From: a bacterium
GTDB lineage: Bacteria > Desulfobacterota > Anaeroferrophillalia > Anaeroferrophillales > Tharpellaceae
NCBI GenBank assembly: GCA_029935295.1
Contig: JAOZKP010000027.1
Location: 3,791 to 16,830, forward strand
Length of the DNA stretch: 13,040 bases
Direction: 5' to 3'
In this document: piece by piece, positions 1 through 7,257 of the stretch
Numbering within the stretch: position 1 is the stretch's first letter
Layout of the letters: each line of letters starts with the position of its first letter
Made by a program: the position numbers and the translations under genes
Notes under the pieces: generated by a model
Seen by the model: the letters and a program-made list of their open reading frames with translations, nothing else
Database searches by the model: none
Told to the model about the DNA's origin: nothing

Positions 1-1
1 T

Positions 2-1279
2 TTACTCAGCCAGTTGCAGAATCAATAATGGTCCGTCAGGAACCACCGCCCAGCGGGCATCAGGCCCGTGTTTGTGCAGGAGGTCAGTGATTGCCTGTTC
101 CAGAGATTTGACCGGTTGCATATGGTATTTTTTAATTTCATCCGGCTTTAAACCGTCACTGTAGAGCCAAACTGGATGGTTGAGTATGACCTGATAGGTT
201 TCCTGGGCGCACCATTGATCGGGAATGAAAAACTCTCGGGCCATAAGGCGCTCAATGAAAGATTTAGGATTGTCAATCATCTTTAATATTTCGATATATT
301 CCGGACTGCCGGCACCTTCGCTGCAGGCACTGGCAATCAGAATTTCACCGCCGGTTTTGACCACTGGTGCAGCCCCGGTGATGCCTTTGACGGTTTGGTA
401 AAGGTTGCAGTCGAGAGGAGCTCCGGAGTTGCAGGTGACGATAAAATCGAGCGGGGATTCAATCTCTCTGGTGCAGAAAGGGGCGAGAAAATCACAGCCT
501 TCAAGGTGAGCTGCGACCGGATTTCCGGCAAACACCCGGGTGATCTTTTTGCTGGTATCAAGAGTTACATTAATAATGAAATCAGCTCCGGCCTTTTTCA
601 TTATCGCCAGACCGGCTTCATGAAAAGGATTGCCGGCAAGGGCTCCGTAAACTGTGTTCGGGTGGGCAATCATCTCAGGGCCGTGCATATATTCCAGGGT
701 TTCAATTGACGAAATCCCCGGGAGAATTGATTTCCGGCCGCCGGAAAAGCCGGCCCACATATGCGGTTCGATAAAACCGGTTAATATTTTCAGGTCGGCG
801 GCGATATAGTGGCGGTTGATCAGGGCGGGAACACCTTCGTTGACTTCACCCACGAGAACCATATCATCAACTTCTTTGGAAAAGTGGTTGATGATATGGT
901 AGTTTTCGGCAATTTCAGCTCCGACCAGAGCAATCAGTTCAGCGCCTTCATTTGGTCGATGAATGCCGGTAGCGATGAGAATGGTAATGGCTTCCCTTTT
1001 AATGCCGGCATTCTCAATTTCAGCCAGCAGCGGTGGCAGGATAATCTTGTTGGGGACCGGCCGGGTTATGTCGCTGATGACAATGCAGGCGCTTTGGCAA
1101 TTTTGCGCAAGTTTATTTAAAGGTTGGCTTGCAATCGGTGCGCGCAGAGATTTTAATATGGTGGCTTCAGGGTCTGCGACGGCCGGTGCCTGACGGGGTT
1201 CTAACACTCCCTGAAACCCTGGGGTTTTAGGGATCTCAAGTGGTAAACCGTCACAGCCGTAACTCATTGTGATTTTCAT
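2..1279 (-). CDS. larA: LarA-family nickel-dependent 2-hydroxyacid (lactate) racemase
   Basis: Protein of 425 aa, the usual length for LarA. Enzymes of this family interconvert the D and L forms of lactate or related 2-hydroxy acids by hydride transfer to a nickel-pincer nucleotide, in the cytoplasm. The sequence shows DITRPVP (Arg73), the catalytic His107 in TGIHRP, His173 in EPHMW, the cofactor-tethering Lys183 in GGRKS, the nickel ligand His199 in YMHG, and Tyr294/Gln295/Lys298 in NLYQTVKG. These sit at, or within one residue of, the positions I recall for the Lactobacillus plantarum enzyme, so it should be active. The start is supported by AAGGAGA seven bases upstream. It is the last visible gene of the SDR-TRAP-larA operon, 155 bases after the large permease gene; that gap has no clear terminator and only weak promoter-like sequences. 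The cofactor genes larB, larC and larE are not in view. The exact substrate is inferred: lactate or another short 2-hydroxy acid. Confidence 0.9.
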   Translation of the reverse strand: MKITMSYGCDGLPLEIPKTPGFQGVLEPRQAPAVADPEATILKSLRAPIASQPLNKLAQNCQSACIVISDITRPVPNKIILPPLLAEIENAGIKREAITILIATGIHRPNEGAELIALVGAEIAENYHIINHFSKEVDDMVLVGEVNEGVPALINRHYIAADLKILTGFIEPHMWAGFSGGRKSILPGISSIETLEYMHGPEMIAHPNTVYGALAGNPFHEAGLAIMKKAGADFIINVTLDTSKKITRVFAGNPVAAHLEGCDFLAPFCTREIESPLDFIVTCNSGAPLDCNLYQTVKGITGAAPVVKTGGEILIASACSEGAGSPEYIEILKMIDNPKSFIERLMAREFFIPDQWCAQETYQVILNHPVWLYSDGLKPDEIKKYHMQPVKSLEQAITDLLHKHGPDARWAVVPDGPLLILQLAE

Positions 1280-1434
1280 CGGTTCTCCTTATGCCCAAGA
1301 GCAGTTTCTGTATTGTGAAGTTATCCTTGAATTAACTTTTTTTCAAGTTTAATCGCCAAAAAATGTACAGTAATTAAAAGTTAAATGCAACTTGTTTACT
1401 TTTTTGACCGTCTTTTCAGAATTTGATTTTTGCT

Positions 1435-2775
1435 TTAATGAGTGAAGATTACTTTAGGTAGCCAGGTTATGACTTCCGGAAAGATGATCATGATTATCAA
1501 TCCCAGTAGCTGCAGGCCGACAAATGGGATTATCCCGCGATAAATGTGGCCGATGTTTACCCCATCAGGCGCGACTCCTTTAAAATAGAAGAGAGCGTAG
1601 CCGAAAGGCGGGGTAAGGAATGAGGTTTGGAGGTTTACACACATAAGCATTGCAAACCACAGTGGGTTAAAGTCGAGTTCCATAGCGATTGGTGTGAAAA
1701 TCGGTACGGTTACCAGCAGAATTGCAGCCCAGTCAATGAACATTCCCATAAAAAAGACGATAGCCATCATGATTGCGAGAACAGCGTAGCGGTGGAGGCC
1801 GCCTCCCAGAAGAAAATCAGCAACGACATCACCGCCGCCGATACTCAAAAAAACAGTACTGAAAAATTTACCACCGATAAAGAGCATCATGATCATGGCT
1901 GTGGTTTTGTAGGTCGAGATGCTGGCCTCTTTCAGGACTGTCCAGGTAAGTTGTTTGTTGGCCAGGGCCAGAATCATGGCGCCGACAACTCCTAAAGCTG
2001 CAGCTTCAGTCGGGGTGGCAATGCCGGTAAGAATAGTGCCCATGACGGCTAAAATCAGACCCAATGGTGGGACCAACGATTTTAAAGTCATGCCCCATTT
2101 CTGCATGGCACTGTGAGTGCGCTCGGTTTTTGCCAGCGGTGGCCCTAGGTTTGGATTGAGATGGCAGCGAATGGTGATGTAGAGAAAATAGAGTGATGCC
2201 AGAAGGATTCCCGGGAGAATGGCTCCGGCAAAAAGATTGCCGACCGAGGTCTCTTTGAAGCCGGTCAGACCGCCATAAACCACCAGCATAATACTTGGAG
2301 GAATAAGAATTCCCAGGGTTCCTGAAGCGCAGATGATGCCGGCGGTAAGTTCTTTCTGATAGCCTTTACTGATCAGAGCGGGGCCGGCCATAAGTCCCAT
2401 GGCAACGACTGAAGCTCCGATAATCCCTGTGGTTGCTGCAAAGACGGTGCTGACAACGACAACGGCGAGGCCGAGTCCGCCCTTTAAACCCCCAAGTACG
2501 ATGTAAAGAGACTCAAAAAGTTTTTCCGATACTTTTGAACGGTCGAGAACTTGGGCCATCATGATGAAAAGCGGGACTGCGACAATGACATAGTTCTGCA
2601 TCAGGCCCCATGAGTTATTAGCGAACATGTCAAAGAGCATAGGCGCATTGAAGCCATTGTCGATAAGGCCGAAAAGGGCAGCGACCGCAGCCAGGGTATA
2701 GGCTAGAGGATGGCCTAGTGCAATGGCGACGATTAGGGTGACAAACATTAGGATTGTAAGTATTTCCGGGCTCAT
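1435..2775 (-). CDS. dctM: TRAP transporter large permease (DctM/TakM/FcbT3-like)
   Basis: Protein of 446 aa, almost entirely hydrophobic. It is the 12-helix channel subunit of a sodium-driven TRAP carboxylate importer in the inner membrane. Family marks are GIIGAS (about 117-122), the IPPS loop (158-161), ATPTEAAA (253-260) and QTSFLTPPFGYALFYFKG (383-400). The last is typical of the 'mannitol/chloroaromatic' TRAP subgroup that includes FcbT and TakP systems, which carry 2-oxo, 2-hydroxy or aromatic monocarboxylates. The ATG overlaps the stop of the small permease gene by four bases (ATGA). A strong GAGGAGGT ribosome site lies inside the end of that gene, so the two subunits are translationally coupled. 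The C-terminus is complete. Confidence 0.95.
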   Translation of the reverse strand: MSPEILTILMFVTLIVAIALGHPLAYTLAAVAALFGLIDNGFNAPMLFDMFANNSWGLMQNYVIVAVPLFIMMAQVLDRSKVSEKLFESLYIVLGGLKGGLGLAVVVVSTVFAATTGIIGASVVAMGLMAGPALISKGYQKELTAGIICASGTLGILIPPSIMLVVYGGLTGFKETSVGNLFAGAILPGILLASLYFLYITIRCHLNPNLGPPLAKTERTHSAMQKWGMTLKSLVPPLGLILAVMGTILTGIATPTEAAALGVVGAMILALANKQLTWTVLKEASISTYKTTAMIMMLFIGGKFFSTVFLSIGGGDVVADFLLGGGLHRYAVLAIMMAIVFFMGMFIDWAAILLVTVPIFTPIAMELDFNPLWFAMLMCVNLQTSFLTPPFGYALFYFKGVAPDGVNIGHIYRGIIPFVGLQLLGLIIMIIFPEVITWLPKVIFTH

Positions 2776-3287
2776 AGCTGCACCTCCTCAGTTGGGTAGC
2801 GGAGGTTGGAAAAATCCTGCAGCAACTTGGCCAGCATCTGGAGAAGAAGCAGGGTGAAACCGATCGCCATCAAAGTTTTGAAAGGGTAGGTTGGTGGTCC
2901 CCAGCTGGTTGATTGATGCTCCCAGTTTCGCCATGAGTCAAAGGCGTAGCTCCAGGAGAAGATGGTCATGCAGGCAAAGGTCGGAAAAAATATAATTAGA
3001 TTAGTGGTAATGCCTAATATAGTTCGTTTTCGGTCCGGTAAACGGGCTTCGAAGATATCAATTGAAACATGGCCGTTATGGAGTTGGGTATAACTCAGGC
3101 CGAGGATGTAATGGATTCCGTAGATGAACGTTGTGGTTTCAAAGCCCCATGAGGTTGGCGCCGTAAAGATGTAGCGCATCACAACTTCATAGACGACAAC
3201 TCCTACCATTGGCAGGATCAACAAGGCACACAAACTACCAATTTTTTCATTTATCAGATTTATCTTCTGGGCTAGTGGATGGTTCAT
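2772..3287 (-). CDS. dctQ: TRAP transporter small permease (DctQ-like)
   Basis: Protein of 171 aa from the preferred start (MNHPLAQ). It is the four-helix small membrane subunit that pairs with DctM. Hydrophobic segments lie at about residues 19-36, 50-70, 90-112 and 135-157. The family motif RYIFTAPTSWGFE follows the first helix, and GHVSIDIF sits in the middle loop. An in-frame ATG at 3359 would add 24 residues, but it has no ribosome site and lies inside a stem-loop. The ATG at 3287 has CCGGAGA five bases upstream and gives the usual family length. The 112 bases between the binding-protein gene and this start hold the stem-loop listed separately. Confidence 0.93.
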   Translation of the reverse strand: MNHPLAQKINLINEKIGSLCALLILPMVGVVVYEVVMRYIFTAPTSWGFETTTFIYGIHYILGLSYTQLHNGHVSIDIFEARLPDRKRTILGITTNLIIFFPTFACMTIFSWSYAFDSWRNWEHQSTSWGPPTYPFKTLMAIGFTLLLLQMLAKLLQDFSNLRYPTEEVQL

Positions 3288-3292
3288 TTTAT

Positions 3293-3296
3293 CTCC
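3293..3296 (-). promoter_or_regulatory. Ribosome binding site deciding the dctQ start
   Basis: Minus-strand GGAG (in TTCCGGAGATAAAATG) lies five bases before the ATG at 3287. The longer alternative start at 3359 has no such site, so this fixes the small permease at 171 residues. Confidence 0.7.
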
Positions 3297-3328
3297 GGAA
3301 AGTACAAAGACAAATTTCAAGATTAGTG

Positions 3329-3365
3329 TCCGGCATGGGTCAGGGGTAGAGAAACCCATGCCGGA
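3329..3365 (-). promoter_or_regulatory. Intercistronic stem-loop between dctP and dctQ
   Basis: A perfect 12-bp inverted repeat, TCCGGCATGGGT (3329-3340) and ACCCATGCCGGA (3354-3365), encloses a 13-base loop. It begins 35 bases after the dctP stop. On the minus-strand transcript it is followed by CACTAATC rather than a run of U, so it is not a standard intrinsic terminator. Its place between a periplasmic binding-protein gene and its permease genes matches stem-loops that protect the upstream message from 3' decay, or cause partial termination, so that more binding protein than permease is made. The structure is seen; the role is inferred. Confidence 0.7.
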
Positions 3366-3399
3366 TGTGTTAGTTTTATTTAGTTAAGATTGAGGTTAC

Positions 3400-4560
3400 T
3401 TACTCATTGGTTTTGCCGCCGATAAAAGTTTTATAGGGCCAGGGGGTGACGCCTGAGCGGATCTCGCGCCAGTCGGCAAAATCATCTATCAGAGCGTCCT
3501 GTGAGTTAAGCACCTTTTTAACGTCAGGATATTTAGCTTTTAAGTTGTCCAGGTGAGCCTGGGTGGTTTTTTTGAATGCAATAATCGTATCTTTTTCCAT
3601 TTTGACAAATTCGACATTTTTCTTAAAAAGTTCGATCGCTTTGATGTTGAGGTTGGTTGTCCAGTTGTAGCTCCAGAGCTGAGTCTCTTTGGCGCAGATT
3701 TTGACAATCCACTTGAGATCTTCGGGCAGTTTATTCCAGGCATCTTTGTTAAAGAAGAGGCCGAATTGGCAACCCGGCTGATGGACGCCAGGCTCAATCA
3801 CGTATTTGGTGATTTCATCAAAACCCATTGGGTAGTTTAGGGCTGGAGTTGAAAATTCGGCCGCATCAATTACCCCGCGTTCGAGGGCAAGATAGACTTC
3901 ACCGCCGGGCAACGGGCTGACTGAAGCGCCCATTTGATTCATGATATCCATGAACCAACCCGGAGTTCGTACTTTCATGCCTTTGAAATCTTCGAGTTTG
4001 GTAGCTCGTTTATTGGAAAAAAGGCCCATCTCTTGTCCACATTGACCGCCGGGTAAGGCAACCATATTGTAGCGCCCATAAAGTTCATTCATCATCTCAG
4101 CGCCGCCGCGTTCATAGAGCCAGATGTTATAGAGTTCAGCATCCAGACCCATGGGAACTGAAGCAAAGGCAACAAAGGCTTCATTCTTGCCTTTCCAGTA
4201 GCCGGGCCAGTCATGACCGCATTGAGCTGAACCTTTACTTACTGCATCAAAGCTCTGCATTGCGGGAACAAGTTCACCGGCAGAAAAGCATTTGATCTGC
4301 AGTCTGCCGCCGGAGGTAAGGCGCACTGAGTCGGCAAAATGCTGAGCGTAGTCAAAAAAAAGCAGTCCTTTAGACCAGGGCATGACCATTTTCCAGCGGA
4401 TCGGTTTTTCGTTGGAGGTTGCGACTTTTAGACGTTTGACAGTTTTATGTCGTGAGTCTGTGCCGAATTTCTCCCGTTTGCCGGCCTCAACCCTGGTGGA
4501 AAAGGTCAAGAGCGACAGCGTGAAAATAATTGCCACGAATAACCATAAACTCTTTTTCAT
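3400..4560 (-). CDS. dctP: TRAP transporter periplasmic binding protein (TakP/FcbT1-like)
   Basis: Protein of 386 aa with a Sec signal peptide (MKKSLWLFVAIIFTLSLLTF..., cleavage probably after VEA at residue 26). It captures a carboxylate in the periplasm and delivers it to DctQM. Features are RWKMVMPWSKG (55-65), the ELVPAMQSFDAVSKG stretch (96-110), GYWKGKNEAF, the carboxylate-binding Arg198 in GMKVRTPG, LPGGEVYLALERGVIDAAEF (217-236) and the FFNKDAWNKLP helix start. This pattern fits the TakP group, which binds 2-oxo acids or lactate together with a metal ion. Glu235 is followed by Phe where I recall Trp in TakP, so the pocket may differ. About 15 charged residues between the signal and the domain are longer than usual. 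An RBS (AGGAGAG) lies four bases before the ATG. The gap to the upstream SDR gene is 101 bases. Confidence 0.93.
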   Translation of the reverse strand: MKKSLWLFVAIIFTLSLLTFSTRVEAGKREKFGTDSRHKTVKRLKVATSNEKPIRWKMVMPWSKGLLFFDYAQHFADSVRLTSGGRLQIKCFSAGELVPAMQSFDAVSKGSAQCGHDWPGYWKGKNEAFVAFASVPMGLDAELYNIWLYERGGAEMMNELYGRYNMVALPGGQCGQEMGLFSNKRATKLEDFKGMKVRTPGWFMDIMNQMGASVSPLPGGEVYLALERGVIDAAEFSTPALNYPMGFDEITKYVIEPGVHQPGCQFGLFFNKDAWNKLPEDLKWIVKICAKETQLWSYNWTTNLNIKAIELFKKNVEFVKMEKDTIIAFKKTTQAHLDNLKAKYPDVKKVLNSQDALIDDFADWREIRSGVTPWPYKTFIGGKTNE

Positions 4561-4587
4561 CTTTCTCTCCTTTTTTTCAAATCGGTT

Positions 4588-4599
4588 GGTTTTAAAACC
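4588..4599. repeat. 12-bp perfect palindrome upstream of dctP
   Basis: GGTTTTAAAACC reads the same on both strands, 28 bases before the dctP ATG in the SDR-dctP gap. It could be a protein site or a weak hairpin, or it may be chance in AT-rich DNA. No second copy was seen. Confidence 0.3.
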
Positions 4600-4661
4600 C
4601 CGGCAGCTTATTCTGCAAGAGTTGTGGTGATAAGGTTTAATTGTGCTTTTTTTTGGTGATA

Positions 4662-5438
4662 TTATGAATAGGTCCAGCCGCCATCAATGCTTAAAGCCTG
4701 GCCGGTAATGCATTGAGCTGATGGTCCCGCGAGATAGAGGGCGAGTTCAGCAAGTTCAGTGGTTGAGACCAGTTTTTTTAAGGGTTGGTTCTTGAGCAGA
4801 ACTTGTTCCGGAACCTGTTCCTCACTGATGTTGTGCTGTTTGGCGAGGTCGGTGATCTGTTTTTCGACCAGCGGAGTCAGGACATAGCCCGGGCAAATTG
4901 AATTGGCAGTGATGTTCCACTGGGCCAGTTCGCAGGCCATTACTTTGGTGAAACCGATAATGCCGTGTTTTGCGGCAACGTAAGCGCATTTCCAGGGTGA
5001 CGGGGTCTTGCCGTGGGCCGAGGATATGTTGATAATACGCCCCCAGTTACTCTGTTTCATGTAGGGAACGCAGGCTTTGGTGCAGAGAAAAGTGCCGGTC
5101 AGCATGACCGAAATTAACTGGTTCCATTTTTCGAGCGGGAACTCCTCTATTTTGCTTATAAATTGCAAGCCGGCATTATTGACCAGGATGTCGATAGGCC
5201 CGAAATTTTCGACCGCCTTTCGTACCATATTATTAACACTCTGTTCATTAGCAACATCACAGCTGATAGCCATGGCTGAACCGTTTTGATCGTTGATTTC
5301 ATCTGCATGTGCCCGGGCCGCAGTTTCATTGAGGTCAGCGATTACAACTTGAGCTTTCTGTTTAGCAATGTGGCTGGCGATGGTTTTGCCGATACCGCTG
5401 CCGGCCCCGGTAACGATTACTGTTTTATTTTTGAGCAT
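4662..5438 (-). CDS. D-3-hydroxybutyrate dehydrogenase-like short-chain dehydrogenase
   Basis: Protein of 258 aa. It is a cytoplasmic NAD(P)-dependent SDR; the closest family known to me oxidises D-3-hydroxybutyrate to acetoacetate. The Rossmann motif is TGAGSGIG (10-17), followed by the NNAG motif (87-90) and the catalytic Ser140, Tyr153 and Lys157 (SSAHG and YVAAK). Substrate residues of 3-hydroxybutyrate dehydrogenases are kept: Gln92, His142, Lys150, Gln194 (LTPLVEKQI) and the C-terminal DGGW Trp255. One differs: the usual PGWVLTP is PGYVLTP, so Trp is Tyr185. Asp35 at the end of beta-2 favours NAD over NADP. It is the first gene of the operon, with AAAGGAAA eight bases before the ATG, and faces away from the sigma54 activator gene. 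The substrate may be 3-hydroxybutyrate or a related 3-hydroxy acid. Confidence 0.85.
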   Translation of the reverse strand: MLKNKTVIVTGAGSGIGKTIASHIAKQKAQVVIADLNETAARAHADEINDQNGSAMAISCDVANEQSVNNMVRKAVENFGPIDILVNNAGLQFISKIEEFPLEKWNQLISVMLTGTFLCTKACVPYMKQSNWGRIINISSAHGKTPSPWKCAYVAAKHGIIGFTKVMACELAQWNITANSICPGYVLTPLVEKQITDLAKQHNISEEQVPEQVLLKNQPLKKLVSTTELAELALYLAGPSAQCITGQALSIDGGWTYS

Positions 5439-5556
5439 GATTTGGTTTCCTTTATCTTTTTTGTGAGGTTATCGAATTAGTTTTAATTAATTAATGACTT
5501 CTGTTGAAAAGAATCTGCTTTTGTTTTGTAAGTTTTTTAGTGCCAGTGTGCGTTAT

Positions 5557-5573
5557 CGCAATAAATAGACCGA
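5557..5573 (-). promoter_or_regulatory. Candidate sigma54 (-24/-12) promoter for the SDR-TRAP-larA operon
   Basis: On the minus strand, the invariant GG (5571-5570) and GC (5559-5558) are exactly ten bases apart, and the -12 element reads TTGC. The -24 element is poor beyond GG (CGGTCT against TGGCAC). Transcription would start near 5546, about 108 bases before the SDR gene. The adjacent sigma54 activator gene supports it, but the match is only partial. Confidence 0.35.
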
Positions 5574-5600
5574 AATGATATTTTGTTTTAAAATTAAATC

Positions 5601-5617
5601 ACATATTAACAATATGT
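5601..5617. promoter_or_regulatory. 17-bp palindrome, possible regulator site
   Basis: ACATATT-AAC-AATATGT is a perfect 7-bp inverted repeat with a 3-base centre. It lies about 63 bases upstream of the predicted sigma54 start. It differs from the TGTAG-N8-CTACA sites, so it may serve another protein or be chance in AT-rich DNA. Confidence 0.35.
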
Positions 5618-5682
5618 CTATGAAAAATAATAGTTTGCGGCTGATTTGAGATAAATAGGTGTATTCGAACTCAGCTCTTTGG

Positions 5683-5711
5683 TTGACGAGTTGCGGGCTG
5701 CGTGCTATGTA
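5683..5711 (+). promoter_or_regulatory. Candidate sigma70 promoter of the activator gene
   Basis: The -35 TTGACG (5 of 6) and the -10 TATGTA (3 of 6) are separated by 17 bases; the -10 is preceded by TGC as in extended -10 promoters. The start site would fall near 5718, inside the 5714-5731 palindrome, giving a leader of about 139 bases. Confidence 0.4.
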
Positions 5712-5713
5712 TG

Positions 5714-5731
5714 TGTAGTAAATAGTCTACA
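5714..5731. promoter_or_regulatory. TGTAG-N8-CTACA operator-like palindrome, copy 1
   Basis: The sequence TGTAGTAAATAGTCTACA has perfect 5-bp arms. It overlaps the expected start of the activator transcript and lies about 175 bases upstream of the predicted operon start. It could therefore act as both an enhancer site and an autorepression site. Two further copies follow the activator gene. Confidence 0.5.
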
Positions 5732-5856
5732 ATAATTATCTCTAGTTAAATCTCAGCTCTGGATTAATTTGTAAATAAAAATGTTAAAATATTGATATGC
5801 TTAACTTATTTTGGAAGTTGTTGTTTGAGTAAATATTTAGTCATGGAGAAAATCTG

Positions 5857-7251
5857 GTGGGTAAAAAATTAAGATCTGAGTTGGAATCGTCGTTGGAACT
5901 CTGTCATCTTATCATTGATAATATTCAGAACGGAGTTATTATTACGGATGTAAAAGGTAAAATTATCTTCCTGAATTCACCCTATGGACGTTTTCTCGGG
6001 ATAGATTCCGCTGCTCAGATTGGTAAACATGTAACTGAGGTTATCGAGAATACCCGCATGCATATCGTTGCTGAGACGGGTATAATTGAGATGAATAAAA
6101 CCCACCGTCTGAAGAGTCAGGATATGGTGGTGCAGCGTATTCCAATTAAAAAGAACGGGAAGGTTATCGCCGTCTTCGGGCAGGTGATGTTCAAGGATGT
6201 TGGTGATGTTAAAAAGCTGGCCGAACGTCTATCTCTGCTTGAAAGTAAGGTCAAACTTTATGAAAAGGAGATTCTGTCTTTGCGTTCAACCCGCTATACT
6301 TTTGACAGCATTATCGCTGAAAGTCAAATTATGCAACAGCTTAAAAAAGAGGCTTTGAAAGCGGCGGCGACATCTTTACCGGTTCTTATAACCGGGGAGT
6401 CAGGGACAGGCAAGGAGATGTTTGCTCAGGCTATCCATCACGCCAGTAATCGTCGGGTTCAGCCTTTTATTCGGATTAACTGTGCTTCGATTCCGCGTGA
6501 GTTGCTTGAGGCTGAACTGTTTGGTTATGAAAAGGGGGCTTTTACAGGGGCTCGTATTTCAGGCAAGCCGGGCAAGTTTGAGTTGGCTGATCAGGGGTCA
6601 ATCTTTCTTGATGAAATTGGTGATATGCCGCTTGAAATGCAGCCGAAACTGTTGCGGGTTCTCGAAGAGAAGGAGTTTGAGAGGGTAGGCGGGATTGTGC
6701 CGATTCGCTCGAATTTCCGGCTCATTGCCGCAACTAATAACAGTCTGGTTGAAAAAATAAAGGAAGGTTTATTCCGGGCCGATCTTTACTATCGCCTAAA
6801 GGGTATTCCTTTGGTTATTCCGCCGTTGCGTGAACGTCGGGAGGATATAATTCTCTTGGCCCGAAGCCTGTTGCGCAAAATGGTTCATGATCTGTTTCGG
6901 CCCGAGGTTGCACTTGACTCTGAAGCTGCCAGCGCTTTACTGCTCTATGACTGGCCCGGAAATGTTCGGGAAATGAGTAATGTTTTAGGTCAGATCATGG
7001 CGACGATTGAGCATGATCTTATTGGTCTGACGGATATTCCTTTTTACTTGCACCAGCAGCAGGGAGTTTCTGGAACTCAGGGTTCCGGTCAGTCTCTGTC
7101 AGAAATTACAGCTTTAAGTGAGTTAAATGCCATTCGTCAGGCGTTGGACCAGTCCCAGGGAAACAAAAGTCAGGCGGCGCGTCAACTGGGTATTCATCGT
7201 ACTCTTCTGTATAGGAAAATGAAACGCCATGGGGTGCGTCTGACGGGGTGA
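5857..7251 (+). CDS. Sigma54-dependent transcriptional activator (PAS-AAA+-Fis)
   Basis: Protein of 464 aa. It is a bacterial enhancer-binding protein that remodels sigma54 RNA polymerase using ATP. A PAS-type sensor domain (about 14-115) is followed by a short coiled linker (117-145). The AAA+ domain (about 150-385) has Walker A GESGTGKE (180-187), GAFTGA (227-232, the sigma54-contact loop), Walker B IFLDE (249-253), RLIAATN sensor I, and FRADLYYRL with the arginine finger. A Fis-type helix-turn-helix ends the protein (NKSQAARQLGIHRTLLYRKM, 436-455). There is no receiver domain, so it is likely activated by a ligand or redox signal through the PAS domain rather than by phosphorylation. It starts at GTG with GGAG eight bases upstream; the ATG at 5843 is out of frame. 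It is divergent from the SDR-TRAP-larA operon, which is its likely target. Confidence 0.93.
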   Translation: MGKKLRSELESSLELCHLIIDNIQNGVIITDVKGKIIFLNSPYGRFLGIDSAAQIGKHVTEVIENTRMHIVAETGIIEMNKTHRLKSQDMVVQRIPIKKNGKVIAVFGQVMFKDVGDVKKLAERLSLLESKVKLYEKEILSLRSTRYTFDSIIAESQIMQQLKKEALKAAATSLPVLITGESGTGKEMFAQAIHHASNRRVQPFIRINCASIPRELLEAELFGYEKGAFTGARISGKPGKFELADQGSIFLDEIGDMPLEMQPKLLRVLEEKEFERVGGIVPIRSNFRLIAATNNSLVEKIKEGLFRADLYYRLKGIPLVIPPLRERREDIILLARSLLRKMVHDLFRPEVALDSEAASALLLYDWPGNVREMSNVLGQIMATIEHDLIGLTDIPFYLHQQQGVSGTQGSGQSLSEITALSELNAIRQALDQSQGNKSQAARQLGIHRTLLYRKMKRHGVRLTG

Positions 7252-7257
7252 TTGGAG

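Larger units (their letters stand above)
5439..5856. other. Divergent regulatory region between the hydroxy-acid operon and its activator gene
   Basis: These 418 AT-rich bases carry no gene. Sites seen from left to right are a GG-N10-GC (-24/-12) promoter candidate on the minus strand near 5557-5573, a 17-bp palindrome at 5601-5617, a sigma70-like promoter on the plus strand at 5683-5711, and a TGTAG-N8-CTACA palindrome at 5714-5731. The layout matches a sigma54 activator that controls a divergent operon and its own gene. Confidence 0.75.

Noticed and set aside
395..1193. Several plus-strand open frames of 76-104 codons inside larA
   Set aside because: They overlap each other and a fully conserved gene, and have no recognisable protein features.
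1280..1434. Promoter-like pairs (TTGCAT/TACATT and TTGAAA/TAACTT) and a 6-bp inverted repeat before larA
   Set aside because: The matches are weak and AT-rich, so separate transcription of larA cannot be supported from sequence alone.
3288..3359. Longer dctQ start at 3359 adding 24 residues
   Set aside because: It has no ribosome site, it lies inside the intercistronic hairpin, and the added residues are not family-like. The start at 3287 has a good site.
5532..5545. A perfect-looking sigma54 -24 element (TGGCACT on the minus strand)
   Set aside because: The matching -12 position reads AACTT rather than TTGCA, and there is no GC ten bases after the GG, so it does not form a -24/-12 pair.
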